NCBI GenBank assembly: GCA_964538375.1
Contig: CAZIFQ010000002.1
Span: 1-64,000, forward strand
Length of the DNA stretch: 64,000 nt
Origin: JAUUZQ01 sp964538375
GTDB taxonomy: Bacteria; Bacteroidota; Bacteroidia; Bacteroidales; GCA-2748055
Direction of reading: 5' to 3'
The notes beneath the pieces were generated by a model that did not search any database, was not told the origin of the DNA, and saw only the letters and a list, made by a program, of their open reading frames with translations. Each line of letters begins with the position of its first letter. The first letter of the stretch is position 1. Made by a program: the position numbers and the translations under genes. This document shows, piece after piece, positions 25,733 to 36,200 of this stretch.

Positions 25733-26878
25733 ATGAACCGAAACAAAGTTGAGTTCAGTAAGGCCAAGGGCCGAACTAAAAAGTTAAGTTTAATTTCCAT
25801 TTTTATTTTTTTAGCCGGAGTATTATTTTTTACCTCTTGCGAAACTGACCCGCTAGGACAAAATCCTGACAACAGTATTCTTCCCGACAAATTTTCTGTT
25901 GATATTCCTGATGCTATTTCACAGGAAATTTCATCTAAGAAAAGCGTTGCCATAGATACCATGAAAGGCAATAACGTTTATGAGCACCTTACCTTTTTCA
26001 TACATGTTGGAGAGGAAGCGGCTGAAATTGTTGAAGGAATTATTAGAGGGATTAGTATGTATGACATCGATCGTATTATCACGCTCACATATGAAGGTGA
26101 AGATGATGGCAGAATTAAAAATCTTGTGGTAGAGGCAGTCTCTGAATATGAAGACAGGGTTTGGGATTATGGTTTGACCATTACTGATGCAGAATCAGAA
26201 GTAAATGAAGATGGTGGTAAAGCCGTTCAGATTTTCTGGAATGAAAGTCCACGAGAGGGCATCTCCATATTAAAGCCGTACAATATTGACCGTACTGGAG
26301 CAAATTTTCTGGATGCCATGTTCCGCATCGATTACAGTGAGGCAGGAGAGATGGGTTACGATGCACACATGATAGTTTCTATCTTCGATCTTCCATCAAT
26401 AGATCCTTTGTTGGAGCCATTTGCAATGAATGCTATGAAGATGTTTGTGGGTAAGAAAGGTGAATATGTTGATGTATATGGAAACTCAAGCCATCCCAAT
26501 GCTAAGTTTTTGACAAGCACAACTGGTTACAACTGGGCTTTTGTTGCTTCAGGCGAAGATAACAGGGATGTTGCAGCAGCTGAGGTTGGACTTCCGCTCA
26601 GCACTTTGGATGCAACAGGGCGTGCAGTTCTTCTCGAAGAGTATTCAATTAAGAATGTATTTACAAATGAAGTTAAAACCGTATGGCCTTCTGCAAGTGA
26701 TGAATTAATTGCAGCGTGGTTAACCAATACTGAGTCTCCTGGTTTCTTCGATGATAATGGATTTGTTCAAGGAGGAATACTTCCAGGTGATGAGTACAGC
26801 GCAGTTGCTGAAAGACTTACAGGATTGTCACCGTATAATCCTAAGTCAATCGCTAATCTTGAAATTTCATTTAAATAG
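25733..26878 (+). CDS. predicted lipoprotein of unknown function
   Basis: A protein of 381 residues with a long basic N-region, a hydrophobic segment and the lipobox FFTSC with Cys36. The mature protein is acidic and mixed alpha/beta (AIDTMKGNNVYEHLTFFIHV; FDLPSIDPLLEPFAMNAMKM) with no motif I recognise. It ends before a strong intrinsic terminator. It lies downstream of the DUF4249 gene in the same direction but with a 267-base gap carrying a TAGGGGT element, so it may belong to the same sigma-factor regulon under its own promoter. Confidence 0.7.
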   Translation: MNRNKVEFSKAKGRTKKLSLISIFIFLAGVLFFTSCETDPLGQNPDNSILPDKFSVDIPDAISQEISSKKSVAIDTMKGNNVYEHLTFFIHVGEEAAEIVEGIIRGISMYDIDRIITLTYEGEDDGRIKNLVVEAVSEYEDRVWDYGLTITDAESEVNEDGGKAVQIFWNESPREGISILKPYNIDRTGANFLDAMFRIDYSEAGEMGYDAHMIVSIFDLPSIDPLLEPFAMNAMKMFVGKKGEYVDVYGNSSHPNAKFLTSTTGYNWAFVASGEDNRDVAAAEVGLPLSTLDATGRAVLLEEYSIKNVFTNEVKTVWPSASDELIAAWLTNTESPGFFDDNGFVQGGILPGDEYSAVAERLTGLSPYNPKSIANLEISFK

Positions 26879-26919
26879 GAAAGCTGACCAAATAAGTTCA
26901 TCCAAAAAAGCGATCCTTG

Positions 26920-26950
26920 GGGAGGCTGTGCAAACAGTCTCCCTTTTTTT
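26920..26950 (+). terminator. intrinsic terminator of the lipoprotein gene
   Basis: GGGAGGCTGT, loop GCAA, ACAGTCTCCC (10-bp stem with one G-U), then seven T. It lies 41 bases after the stop at 26878 and touches the stop of the convergent transporter gene. Confidence 0.9.
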
Positions 26951-27767
26951 ATTGGTTGAGAATCAAATCCTTATCAAAAAGGTTTTTATCATCATCATCT
27001 TTGTCGCGGTACTCCTTGGTGGGATCCAGCTGTAGATATTTTGATAAAAGCCTCACTCCAAGATAGAAAGGTCCGGTATCAAGAAGTGCAGACACCATTT
27101 TATACATATAATTTGAAAAAATCAAAATCATTAATCCATGAAGGATAGTTTCTCCTTTCATGATGGTAATGGTATCCGCAAAATGGTAGGTGATTAGTAT
27201 TACTGCAACTGAGTCGACCATTTGACTTATCAATGTAGAACCATTATTTCTGAGCCACAAGGCTTTTCCTTTGGTCATTTTTTTCAGGAAGTGAAAGATC
27301 TGAACGTCTACAAACTGAGCAGTCAGGTAGGCAATCATTGATCCAACAGTTGCGAGTCCGGTTAACCTCCTGATATTGAAGAAGGTATAATTTGAATCAT
27401 CCAGGGCTGGTAAACCATTCTCCATTAGTTCCGGATGAGGGGGTAGCGCACCACCGAGCCAGACAATAAAAAGCACCCAAATATTGAGGATTAAGCCGAT
27501 CCAAACAACCATATTTGCCCTTTTCTTGCCATATAACTCGCTGATAAAGTCTGTACAAAGGAAGGTAATCGGGTAGGGTAGAACACCAACAAAGACTACA
27601 AAAGGAATGTGAGTATTACCAAGATTAAATGAAAAATCAAGTTGTCTTGAAATTCCCAAAACATTAAACACAGCAAGGGTTCCCAAGAATATACCCGCCA
27701 GAAAAATAAAAACAATTTCTCGTCTCTGAGCAATTTTTATATCTACGACTTCATCGGCTCCAAACAT
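26949..27767 (-). CDS. yhhQ: queuosine-precursor transporter (YhhQ/VUT family)
   Basis: A membrane protein of 272 residues with six or so hydrophobic segments. The family signature LPYPITFLCTDFISELYGKK is near residues 62-82. The WVGS-like IRRLTGLATVGSMIAYLTAQ and QMVDSVAVILI in the second half are also typical. Members import queuosine precursors (preQ0/preQ1 or queuine). The C-terminal tail is short and charged (KEYRDKDDDDKNLFDKD). I looked for a preQ1 riboswitch in the upstream spacer and did not find one. Confidence 0.88.
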   Translation of the reverse strand: MFGADEVVDIKIAQRREIVFIFLAGIFLGTLAVFNVLGISRQLDFSFNLGNTHIPFVVFVGVLPYPITFLCTDFISELYGKKRANMVVWIGLILNIWVLFIVWLGGALPPHPELMENGLPALDDSNYTFFNIRRLTGLATVGSMIAYLTAQFVDVQIFHFLKKMTKGKALWLRNNGSTLISQMVDSVAVILITYHFADTITIMKGETILHGLMILIFSNYMYKMVSALLDTGPFYLGVRLLSKYLQLDPTKEYRDKDDDDKNLFDKDLILNQ

Positions 27768-28006
27768 AATTTAATGTTTGTGGGTTTGATTTCTTAAAAT
27801 TATTAAAATATTTAACATATGAAACTAGTTTTTGTTGAATAGCAGAAAAATTAATGGATTAAAATCAATAATCTGATGCTTTTGTAAATGCTAGAGTGTA
27901 TTAAAATATTTAGTTTGAGGCCTGTTTTTTATTTGAATTTTCTTAAATTACTCCATTAATTCAGCCGGAGGAGTTTTTTTCCGGGTTATTTAGTGTGGAT
28001 AAAGTT

Positions 28007-28015
28007 TATATTTTG
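28007..28015 (+). promoter_or_regulatory. candidate -7 element for the 28-44.7 kb gene cluster
   Basis: TATATTTTG lies 27 bases before the first gene of the cluster and differs from TAnnTTTG by one extra T. No clear -33 box is seen. The rest of the 275-base divergent spacer (27768-28042) is AT-rich without other recognisable signals. Confidence 0.4.
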
Positions 28016-28042
28016 TCCTATAAAAATGCCTAAATCTAAAGT

Positions 28043-31000
28043 ATGGCTCTTAACATTGCCAAGGCTCTGAATATTGAAAAACAGGAGCGAAGCGTTGTTT
28101 TTTTATTACTAACTCAATCGGTTTTCCTTGGAGTTTTCGCAGGGGCACTTGATGTTGGTGCTAATGCATTGTTTCTTGAGAAATATAGTGCAGATCTGAT
28201 TCCCCAGGCATTTACATTATCGGGAATAGTGGGAATTATTTTTACTTCCATGTATGCATTCTTGCAGAAGAAAATCCCATTTAAATTCTTTACTATAATC
28301 AATCTTTTTGTGGCTATAGCATGCATGGCTGCATTGCGTTTTGGATTTTCTTACATAGAAGCAGATTGGCTGGCATTTGCTGTATTTGTTATGATGGGAC
28401 CAATTATTATTATAAGTATGCTTGGTTTTTGGGGTACAGCAGGAAGGTATTTTACCTTAAGGGAAGGGAAAAGATTATTTGGTATTATAGATACCGGATC
28501 TGTGGTAGGAATGATCCTTGTATTTTATGCTGTACCGGTTTTAATGCAGTTTAACTTCGAGGTTTACAATACCCTCATGATTGGATTGGTAAGTCTGATT
28601 GCTGCGTTGTTGTTTCAGCTTATACTTGTCAGGAAACACAAATTTCTGGCCATTGCAAAAAAGGATACTTCGGAAAAAAAGAAACGAACTGGCTTTTTTA
28701 GCTTATTCAGGAAAAGGTATACTTCCCTGATGGCCCTTTTTGTTGTAATGAGTGTAATAACTGCATTTTTTATTCATTACTCCTTTATGTGGGCCACTGA
28801 AGCAAATTATTCTGACAGCAAGGAATTAACAGGATTTATTGGTGCGTTTTTTGGTACAATGATGATTTTTACGGTGATCATTAAGAGTACACTATATGGA
28901 TGGTTAATGAAAAACTATGGCTTGCGTGTGGCGCTGCTCATCTCCCCTGCCCTGCTTCTTATTCTTACTGTGATTGCTGCACTGGTAGGTGGTATATTTG
29001 GATACACTGCAGAAGCAGCTAGTTTTACTTTGTTCTTCCTGGTGATATCTCTTTCAAAACTCTTTAACAAATCATTGAAGGATGCCATCGAAAGCCCTTC
29101 GATGAAGATTCTTTATCAATCTCTTGATTCAAGCGAAAGATATGATATCCAGGCCAGAATTGACGGTATCGTAAATGAGATGACTGCATTTACTGCGGGC
29201 CTGCTGATGGCCGGATTGCTGATGATAAGTTTTGTAAAGGTTATTCACTTCTCATATATCCTAATTGCTATCCTTTTCTTTTGGGTAATATTAGGCGTGT
29301 GGTTATATAAGTCATACAGGAAAACCCTGAATGATTCCCTGGCTTCTGCCCGATCATCAGTTAAAAGTACCGATGAGGAAAAAGAGACGGAACTTCCTTC
29401 CCTATCTCAAATACCAAATTATAATGAATGGATAAAGTTAAATCCTTACTTCTATCATGTTGTTTCAGAAAGAGAAATGGATGGAATGCTTGAGAATTCC
29501 AATATCGATATTCAGATGTTGGGTTGGGAGGTCATATCCAATACACTTTATTCCCTTAAAGAAAGTGAAGTGAAAAAGATTAAGGACAAGACAAAAAACA
29601 AGGAACTGATTGGCTTGATAGATAATTATCTGAGAAGGAACCACCTTTCAAATAAAGACATTGATGCTGCATTTCGTTCGACGGATAAAAATGAGATTTT
29701 TGCAGCTCTTGTTCAGACTGCGGTCAAAAAGGAAAAAGAGCATGTTCCTCATATAATTTCACTTCTAAGAGACAGGGACCTAATCCTTAGATCTGCCGCT
29801 ATAGAAACTGCAGGGCTGTTGAATGCCAGGGAACTTGGGGGCTATCTGGTCGATTATCTGGGTCATCCTAGTTTATATGCTATTACATGGTCATCTCTTG
29901 TAAAAATGGGAGAGGGTATCCTGGAGAACCTGGAGAATGCTTTTCATAAGACTGGAGCCCCGGAGAAAGTACAACAGAGAATTATCTCTGCTATGATTGC
30001 CATTGGGGGTGAAAAAGTGAATGAATACCTCTTTACAAAAATCAACTATCACCAGCGATTCATTCGTGAGGCAGCTATACAGGGTTTATATAAGAATGAT
30101 TTTAAGGCAAATGAGCAGCAGATTCCAATTCTTCAATCAGTTATTTATGATGCTGCACTCGCAGGATCATGGACCATGACTGCAGAATTTGTTGTTCACG
30201 AAAATAATCCTGAAAATGGTTTATTAGAGGCCATTAGTGAAGAAATGCAGCAGATCAATGAATTGCTATTTACTCTCCTTGCAATTACTTATGACAAGCA
30301 CGCCATCGATCATGTGAAAAGTAGCTTGATGGATGCTGAAAATGAAGACACAGGTTTCGCAATTGAATTGTTAAATCTGATTGTTGATGACCAGGTTTAT
30401 GCGTATCTCGAGCCATATTTTGAGCAGATGGCAGTGCCTGATAAGGTAAGGAAACTTCAGAATGAAATGCCGGTGGAAATCTTGCCGTATGAGACACTCT
30501 TGACTGATCTGATAAGTCGTGATAGTTTGTATAGCGGAAATTATCCAAGACTATGTGCTATTAATGCCATCGGCATGAACAATGAACTGGATGCAAGCAC
30601 CGAACTGGCGGCACAGGTTTTTCATCCACACGAGATTCTCAGCGATTCTGCCTTTACAATTTTGTCCATGAAGAATGAAGAATTATCGAAGGACATTGCT
30701 TCCCGTTTTCCTGAGGAGAGGATTGATACTTTTGGAATGAATGGTGATCAAAAAGGAATGCACCTCCTGATGATAATTGTAGACACCTTGAAAAAATGGC
30801 CTGCCTTTTCATCTGTGAAATTGGAGACCTTGTTTCTGTTTGCAAAGAACTTTGTGATTTCCAGGGAAGCAGATTTTGCTGACAAGAAACTGGTATCCTT
30901 TGTGCATTCTGATATGCCTGGTTTACCTGGATCGTTGAAGCACGGTTTGACGGTTTATGCTGCAGACTATCACGGATTAGACAATCAGTTCACAGAGATG

Positions 31001-31147
31001 ATGAATCAGAAAGAGCTTGCTGTATTTCAGATTGACAAAGATATTTTTCGGGAGTTGGTGTTTGACAATCGGGATTTACTGGATGCATTTACTAGTATGT
31101 GTCTAAAAGATAGCATAGAGCAAATATTTATTAAACAAGAAGACTAA
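28043..31147 (+). CDS. nucleotide-translocase-like membrane protein fused to HEAT repeats
   Basis: A protein of 1034 residues. Residues about 15-435 form roughly twelve membrane segments with an MFS-like layout. GRYFTLREGKRLFGIIDTGS (near 135-155) and KSLKDAIESPSMKILYQSLD (near 346-365) resemble the ATP/ADP translocase (NTT) family. The remaining 600 residues are cytoplasmic and helical, with HEAT-like repeats near 550-720 (LLRDRDLILRSAAIETAGLL; RFIREAAIQGLYKND). NTT-HEAT fusions are known in Bacteroidetes and other phyla, with unclear function. It is the first gene of a six-gene run; the SpoIIE gene starts 11 bases after its stop. Whether it still moves nucleotides is unknown; a sensory or scaffold role is possible. 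Confidence 0.75.
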   Translation: MALNIAKALNIEKQERSVVFLLLTQSVFLGVFAGALDVGANALFLEKYSADLIPQAFTLSGIVGIIFTSMYAFLQKKIPFKFFTIINLFVAIACMAALRFGFSYIEADWLAFAVFVMMGPIIIISMLGFWGTAGRYFTLREGKRLFGIIDTGSVVGMILVFYAVPVLMQFNFEVYNTLMIGLVSLIAALLFQLILVRKHKFLAIAKKDTSEKKKRTGFFSLFRKRYTSLMALFVVMSVITAFFIHYSFMWATEANYSDSKELTGFIGAFFGTMMIFTVIIKSTLYGWLMKNYGLRVALLISPALLLILTVIAALVGGIFGYTAEAASFTLFFLVISLSKLFNKSLKDAIESPSMKILYQSLDSSERYDIQARIDGIVNEMTAFTAGLLMAGLLMISFVKVIHFSYILIAILFFWVILGVWLYKSYRKTLNDSLASARSSVKSTDEEKETELPSLSQIPNYNEWIKLNPYFYHVVSEREMDGMLENSNIDIQMLGWEVISNTLYSLKESEVKKIKDKTKNKELIGLIDNYLRRNHLSNKDIDAAFRSTDKNEIFAALVQTAVKKEKEHVPHIISLLRDRDLILRSAAIETAGLLNARELGGYLVDYLGHPSLYAITWSSLVKMGEGILENLENAFHKTGAPEKVQQRIISAMIAIGGEKVNEYLFTKINYHQRFIREAAIQGLYKNDFKANEQQIPILQSVIYDAALAGSWTMTAEFVVHENNPENGLLEAISEEMQQINELLFTLLAITYDKHAIDHVKSSLMDAENEDTGFAIELLNLIVDDQVYAYLEPYFEQMAVPDKVRKLQNEMPVEILPYETLLTDLISRDSLYSGNYPRLCAINAIGMNNELDASTELAAQVFHPHEILSDSAFTILSMKNEELSKDIASRFPEERIDTFGMNGDQKGMHLLMIIVDTLKKWPAFSSVKLETLFLFAKNFVISREADFADKKLVSFVHSDMPGLPGSLKHGLTVYAADYHGLDNQFTEMMNQKELAVFQIDKDIFRELVFDNRDLLDAFTSMCLKDSIEQIFIKQED

Positions 31148-31158
31148 AACTAAGCGGT

Positions 31159-33183
31159 TTGGATAAAAGAACAACCATATTTAAGCAATTGATTCTGAAT
31201 GTAGTTATTCCGGCTATCCTGGCGATGATGGCATTGGGTATTATTAATGTTCAACAAACCTGGAGCATATTGTCTGAGTCCAGTGAGAATAAAAGCACAA
31301 TTATCAGCGAAGAGATCCGTCAGATTCATGAATTGCAGGATATGGCCATGCGGATACTTGAACAACAGATAGATCCTATTCTTGAATTCAATAGTAAGAG
31401 ACTTGTAAATGAGGTGTTTAGAACATCAAAAGAAATTGAATCTGCAAATTTAGATGATATCCGATTAGAATTAGGCATGAATCCTGCTCATGAGGATATA
31501 TACATAATCAACCGTGAAGGGGTAGTAGTGAACTCCACTTTTGAAAAGGACCTGGGATTGAATTTATTTGCATTTGGAGAGGAACACAGGGAAATGCTTG
31601 AAGCAGTCTGGCATAATGATAAATTCATAAGCGAAAAGTTCACCATTGAAAATTCAACCAGGCGCTTAAAGAAATTTACCTATATCCCTACCCTGGATGG
31701 AGAATACCTTATTGAGCTGGGTATTTATTCAGCTAAAGCCGATAGTATCATCGATTTTGTTAAGGAACGTATGAATACAATGTCTTCAGGACAAAAGAAT
31801 ATTATATCGGTTCACCTTTTTATTAGTAAGGAAAATCCTATTCCATTAAATGGAGAAGGACAAATTGAAGATGAATACCTTGATGTATATCAGAATGTGA
31901 TGGAGACACATGAGAGGCAAACAATTGATGACAGAAGTTCAAAACCTCCTGTAAGAAGGGATTACATCTTTATGGACAGGCAGAACACCAGTTTGTATAA
32001 GGAGTCAGTAATAAGGATCATCTCTGATACAAGTGAAGAGATTTCTGTTGTTAGAAGAGAGCTGTTCAAATTTCTTCTCATTTTTCTTGTTACAGTAGTA
32101 ATTGTCATCATTCTTCTTTACAGGAAAACAAAAGTTATTACAGATCCGATAAAGAATCTTGTATCGAATGTAAACAGAATTACAGCAGGTCATTTGCATG
32201 AGCGTGCTGATGTGATTGGTAATAATGAAATCACTTCACTCTCTGAGCAATTCAATGAAATGATTGCCCAGCTGGAGAGTTACTATAATGAATTGGAAGA
32301 GAAGGTTCGGGTACGTACAGCTGAAGTTGTTGCTCAGAAAGAAGAGATTGAAGCACAGAGAGATACTTTGCAGGAACAACGGAATATGCTGGAAAAAGTG
32401 AACGAATCCCTGCAGAAAGCATATACTGAGATTGAGGATAGCATTCACTACGCAAGCAGGATTCAAAATGCAATACTTCCGCCGGATGATTATCTGAAAA
32501 GGGTAATTCCAAACGCAGTGTTCTTCTATAAGCCAAGGGATATTGTGAGTGGTGACTTCTATTGGGTAGCAGCGAAAGACGATAAGGTGATTATTGCAGC
32601 AGTTGACTGTACCGGTCATGGTGTTCCTGGTGCTTTCATGTCAATTGTAGGTAATAATACCCTGAACTATGCATTGAATGTCAAGAATGCTACCCAGCCA
32701 TCAAAAATTCTTGCCTACCTCGACCAGGGAGTCTCTGATACGCTTCGTCAAACCCAGAGTGAGTCATCAGTCCATGATGGAATGGACCTGGCTATGGTTA
32801 CCATTGACAAGAAGACCGGAATATTACAATATTCTGGTGCGTTTAACCCGCTAATATTGATTCGTGACGGGGAAGTAGAGAAGATTAAGGCAGATCGAAC
32901 TGCTATTGGAGGTCATATTGTAAAAGAGAAAAAGAGTTTCACAAATCATGAATTTGAGTATAAAAAAGGAGATGTAATTTACATGTATTCTGATGGGTAT
33001 GCAGACCAGTTTGGGGGAGAAAAGGGTAAAAAGTATATGTCAGGGAAATTTGTAAAATTCCTGCAAAGTATTCATCATCTGTCACTTGAGGAGCAATATG
33101 AAAAGCTTGATCATGAATTGATTAACTGGAGAGGAGAGGAACCGCAAATAGATGATATACTTGTCATTGGTGTGAAATTTTAG
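31159..33183 (+). CDS. membrane sensor with HAMP and SpoIIE-type PP2C phosphatase
   Basis: A protein of 674 residues beginning at TTG (31159); no ATG upstream fits and the first membrane segment (about 12-30) needs this start. An extracytoplasmic sensor region spans about 31-310 and includes a PAS/Cache-like stretch (DIYIINREGVVVNSTFEKD). A second membrane segment lies at 311-332 (FLLIFLVTVVIVIILLY). HAMP and coiled coil span about 333-445. The SpoIIE/PP2C domain spans about 460-674 with SGDFYWV, AVDCTGHGVPGAFMS, DGMDLAMV and YMYSDGYADQFGG holding the metal-binding Asp residues. It probably dephosphorylates a Ser/Thr-phosphorylated partner on a periplasmic cue. No anti-sigma kinase or antagonist gene lies nearby. 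Confidence 0.92.
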   Translation: MDKRTTIFKQLILNVVIPAILAMMALGIINVQQTWSILSESSENKSTIISEEIRQIHELQDMAMRILEQQIDPILEFNSKRLVNEVFRTSKEIESANLDDIRLELGMNPAHEDIYIINREGVVVNSTFEKDLGLNLFAFGEEHREMLEAVWHNDKFISEKFTIENSTRRLKKFTYIPTLDGEYLIELGIYSAKADSIIDFVKERMNTMSSGQKNIISVHLFISKENPIPLNGEGQIEDEYLDVYQNVMETHERQTIDDRSSKPPVRRDYIFMDRQNTSLYKESVIRIISDTSEEISVVRRELFKFLLIFLVTVVIVIILLYRKTKVITDPIKNLVSNVNRITAGHLHERADVIGNNEITSLSEQFNEMIAQLESYYNELEEKVRVRTAEVVAQKEEIEAQRDTLQEQRNMLEKVNESLQKAYTEIEDSIHYASRIQNAILPPDDYLKRVIPNAVFFYKPRDIVSGDFYWVAAKDDKVIIAAVDCTGHGVPGAFMSIVGNNTLNYALNVKNATQPSKILAYLDQGVSDTLRQTQSESSVHDGMDLAMVTIDKKTGILQYSGAFNPLILIRDGEVEKIKADRTAIGGHIVKEKKSFTNHEFEYKKGDVIYMYSDGYADQFGGEKGKKYMSGKFVKFLQSIHHLSLEEQYEKLDHELINWRGEEPQIDDILVIGVKF

Positions 33184-33203
33184 AATAGTTTAATCTATAT
33201 AAT

Positions 33204-36200
33204 ATGAGTGATATGCCGTCATCTGTCGGAAAAACAGGGACCAATTTTAATCCTTTTCCGGGTTTGCGCCCTTTTACACAGGATGAATCTCACTTGTTTT
33301 TTGGGAGGGAAGGGCAGAGTAAATCTGTTCTTAACTCTTTAGAAAACAATAGGTTTGTTGCGGTAATTGGTGCTTCCGGAAGTGGAAAATCTTCGTTAAT
33401 TTATTGCGGAGTTGTCCCTGAGCTAGAAAAGCAGTCTTCAAAAAAATGGATTACGGTAACAACAAGGCCGGGATCGACACCGTTGAAAAACCTTGTCGAA
33501 TCTTTTTCTGCAGCTTTTCCTGGAAAGTTTGAAGCAAAGGATGAAGAAGCCCTCCTGGATGGAAATCTAAAACTGCAAGATTGGCTAAAAGGGAAGAAGC
33601 TTGGAGACCAATCTTTGTTGCTTATAGTAGACCAGTTTGAAGAGATCTTCAGATTTACAGGAGCAGGTGCTGCTGAAGACCTGGTAACCCAGATTAACCG
33701 ATTCGTTGATTTGATCTATAGCGGATCAATATCTGAATCTATGCCTATATTCATCGTTCTGACTATGCGCTCAGACTTTATTGGAGAATGTGCCATATTT
33801 CAAAACCTGACAGAATTAATAAATAAGAGCAACTACCTGATACCTCAAATGACAAGGGATGACTTCAGGAATGCCATTGAGGGGCCAATTGGTATTGGTG
33901 GTGCCAGCATTGATTCCGAGCTTCTTGAGCAATTGCTGGATGAGGTTGGTAATAATACTGATCAATTGCCCGTACTTCAGCACTCTCTTATGCGTACATG
34001 GGAATACTGGAAACTACAAAACGACTCCAATAAACCAATCTCTATCGGTGACTATGAGGCCATCGGAAGGATGGAAAAAGCCCTTTCAGATCATGCCAAT
34101 GAGGCATATGATGAACTCAACGAAAACCAGCGGGTAATCTGCGAGAATATCTTCAAAACACTTACAGAAAAGGGAGGAGACAACAGGGGAGTACGACGCC
34201 CTAACCTTGTTAAAAAAGTGGCGGAGATTTCTAAATGTACTGTTGAGGAGATCGTGGAAATCGCTGAACTGTTCAGGACAAAAGGTAGAACATTTCTTAC
34301 CCCATACAAGCCGGTTGAAATTACTGAGGATACCACCATTGACATTTCTCATGAATCGCTTATGCGAATTTGGGACCGCTTGCGTCTATGGGTTGATGAA
34401 GAGGCATCTTCGGTGCATATGTACAGCAGGTTGTCTGAGGCATCAGAGCTATACCAGGAGGGAAAAACAGGATTGTGGAGACCACCGGATCTTCAATTGG
34501 CTTTAAACTGGCGTAATAAACAAAAGCCCAGTGCTACCTGGGGTGTCCAATATAATCCTGCCTTTGAGAGGTCAATGGTTTATCTAGACACAAGTGATAA
34601 GGAATTTAAGAAAGAAGAAGAAAATAAAATACGTTTGCAGCGAAGGCGGCTGAAGATAACCAGGTCGTTTGCCCTTGTACTGGGTGGAATTGCGGTTTTG
34701 GCTATGGGATTGTTCCTTTGGACGAGGGACCTGCAGAGCCAGGCGGAAAAATCAGCTGCTGATGCCCTTGCATCGGAGGCTATTGCCACTACAAAGAGTG
34801 AGGAAGCTGAAAGACAGAGAATCCTGGCTGATTCAGCAGCTGCTAATGCAATACAGCAACAGATGTTCGCAGAAGTCGCAAGAAATGAAGCAGATACTGC
34901 CAAGGAAGAAGCCCTTGTTGCCCTGGAAGAGGCAAATTACCAGCGAGCCCAGGCCCTGAGAAATCAGCAGGAGGCAAGAAGACAGGAGAGAATAGCTGTG
35001 GCGAATGAAAAAACTGCCAATGAGGAGAGAATAGCGGCTGAAGAAGCACGTGAGGATGCAAACAAAAGGAGAATGCTCTCTATCGCCAAATCAATGGCGG
35101 TGAAGTCATTGACCATTGCTGACGATCCTGATTTGCAGGCACTCCTTGCTTACCAGGCATATAATTACAATGTTGAGTTTGGCGGGCCTATGCATGAAGC
35201 AGATATTTATGCCGGATTGTATAGCGCCAGGAAGACTTTGCTTGGTGATCAATACAATGTGTATGGAGGGCATACCCAGTCCATTTATGGATTGGTGTTC
35301 CATCCATCGAAAAATGAATTTTACACAGCAGGAACAGACGGTCAGTTACTTAAATGGTCACTGGCTGATACCTCGAAATCTTTTGAAGTGCTTTCTCAAA
35401 CTCCGGTCTTGCTAAAAGCACTCTCAATAAGTGCAGATGGTGAGAAATTGGCAGTGGGTACTGACCGGAACGGTATTATGATTTATGAAACTGAGAATCC
35501 TTCGAAGTTGCCGTTAAAACTTAACGGGCATGATGGGATCATTCGTGACCTGGAGTTCGCTGCCAGCGGTGAGTTGTTTTCAATCGGGATAGATAAGCAA
35601 ATATTGAAATGGAATATTTCAAGGAATTCTTCGGAAGTCTTTTCCAGCTCCGAATTCAGGTACAATGATATTTCTGTTTCCCCTGATAGTCAGATTATTT
35701 GTGCATGTGACAGATCTGGTAACATCTACGTGATCTCTAAGTTTGACCCTGCAGAACCTGTCATTATTCCCGGAACAGAAGCGAATGTCACTTTTTCACT
35801 TGATTTCAGCAACGACGGCAAGTTCCTGGCAGCAGGAGATGGCAACAATAATGTTAGAATTTTTGACACAGAAGATTGGAAGGAAATCAATAGTTTAAGA
35901 GGGAACAAAGCCAGGGTCGTAGATGTGAAATTTAGTCCGCGCAGTAACTACCTCGCTTCTACAGGAAATAATGGACAGGTATTGATGTGGGAAATGGCAG
36001 ATCTTAACAGTTCTCCATTTGTGATGGAAGATAATGAGGGACGCGCACTTGCAGTTGACTTTAGCCCTGATGAAAAAATAATGGTGAGTGGAAGTAGCGA
36101 GGGAAGCAGGTTAATTGCCAGACCCGTTCGTGCCGACCTGCTGATAGAAGGGTTTTGTTCTATGATAAACAGGAATTTTACAAAGGAAGAGTGGGATGTG

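Noticed and set aside
27768..28042. preQ1 riboswitch upstream of the queuosine-precursor transporter
   Set aside because: The AT-rich leader shows no C-rich loop and A-rich tail pattern of a preQ1 aptamer on the minus strand.
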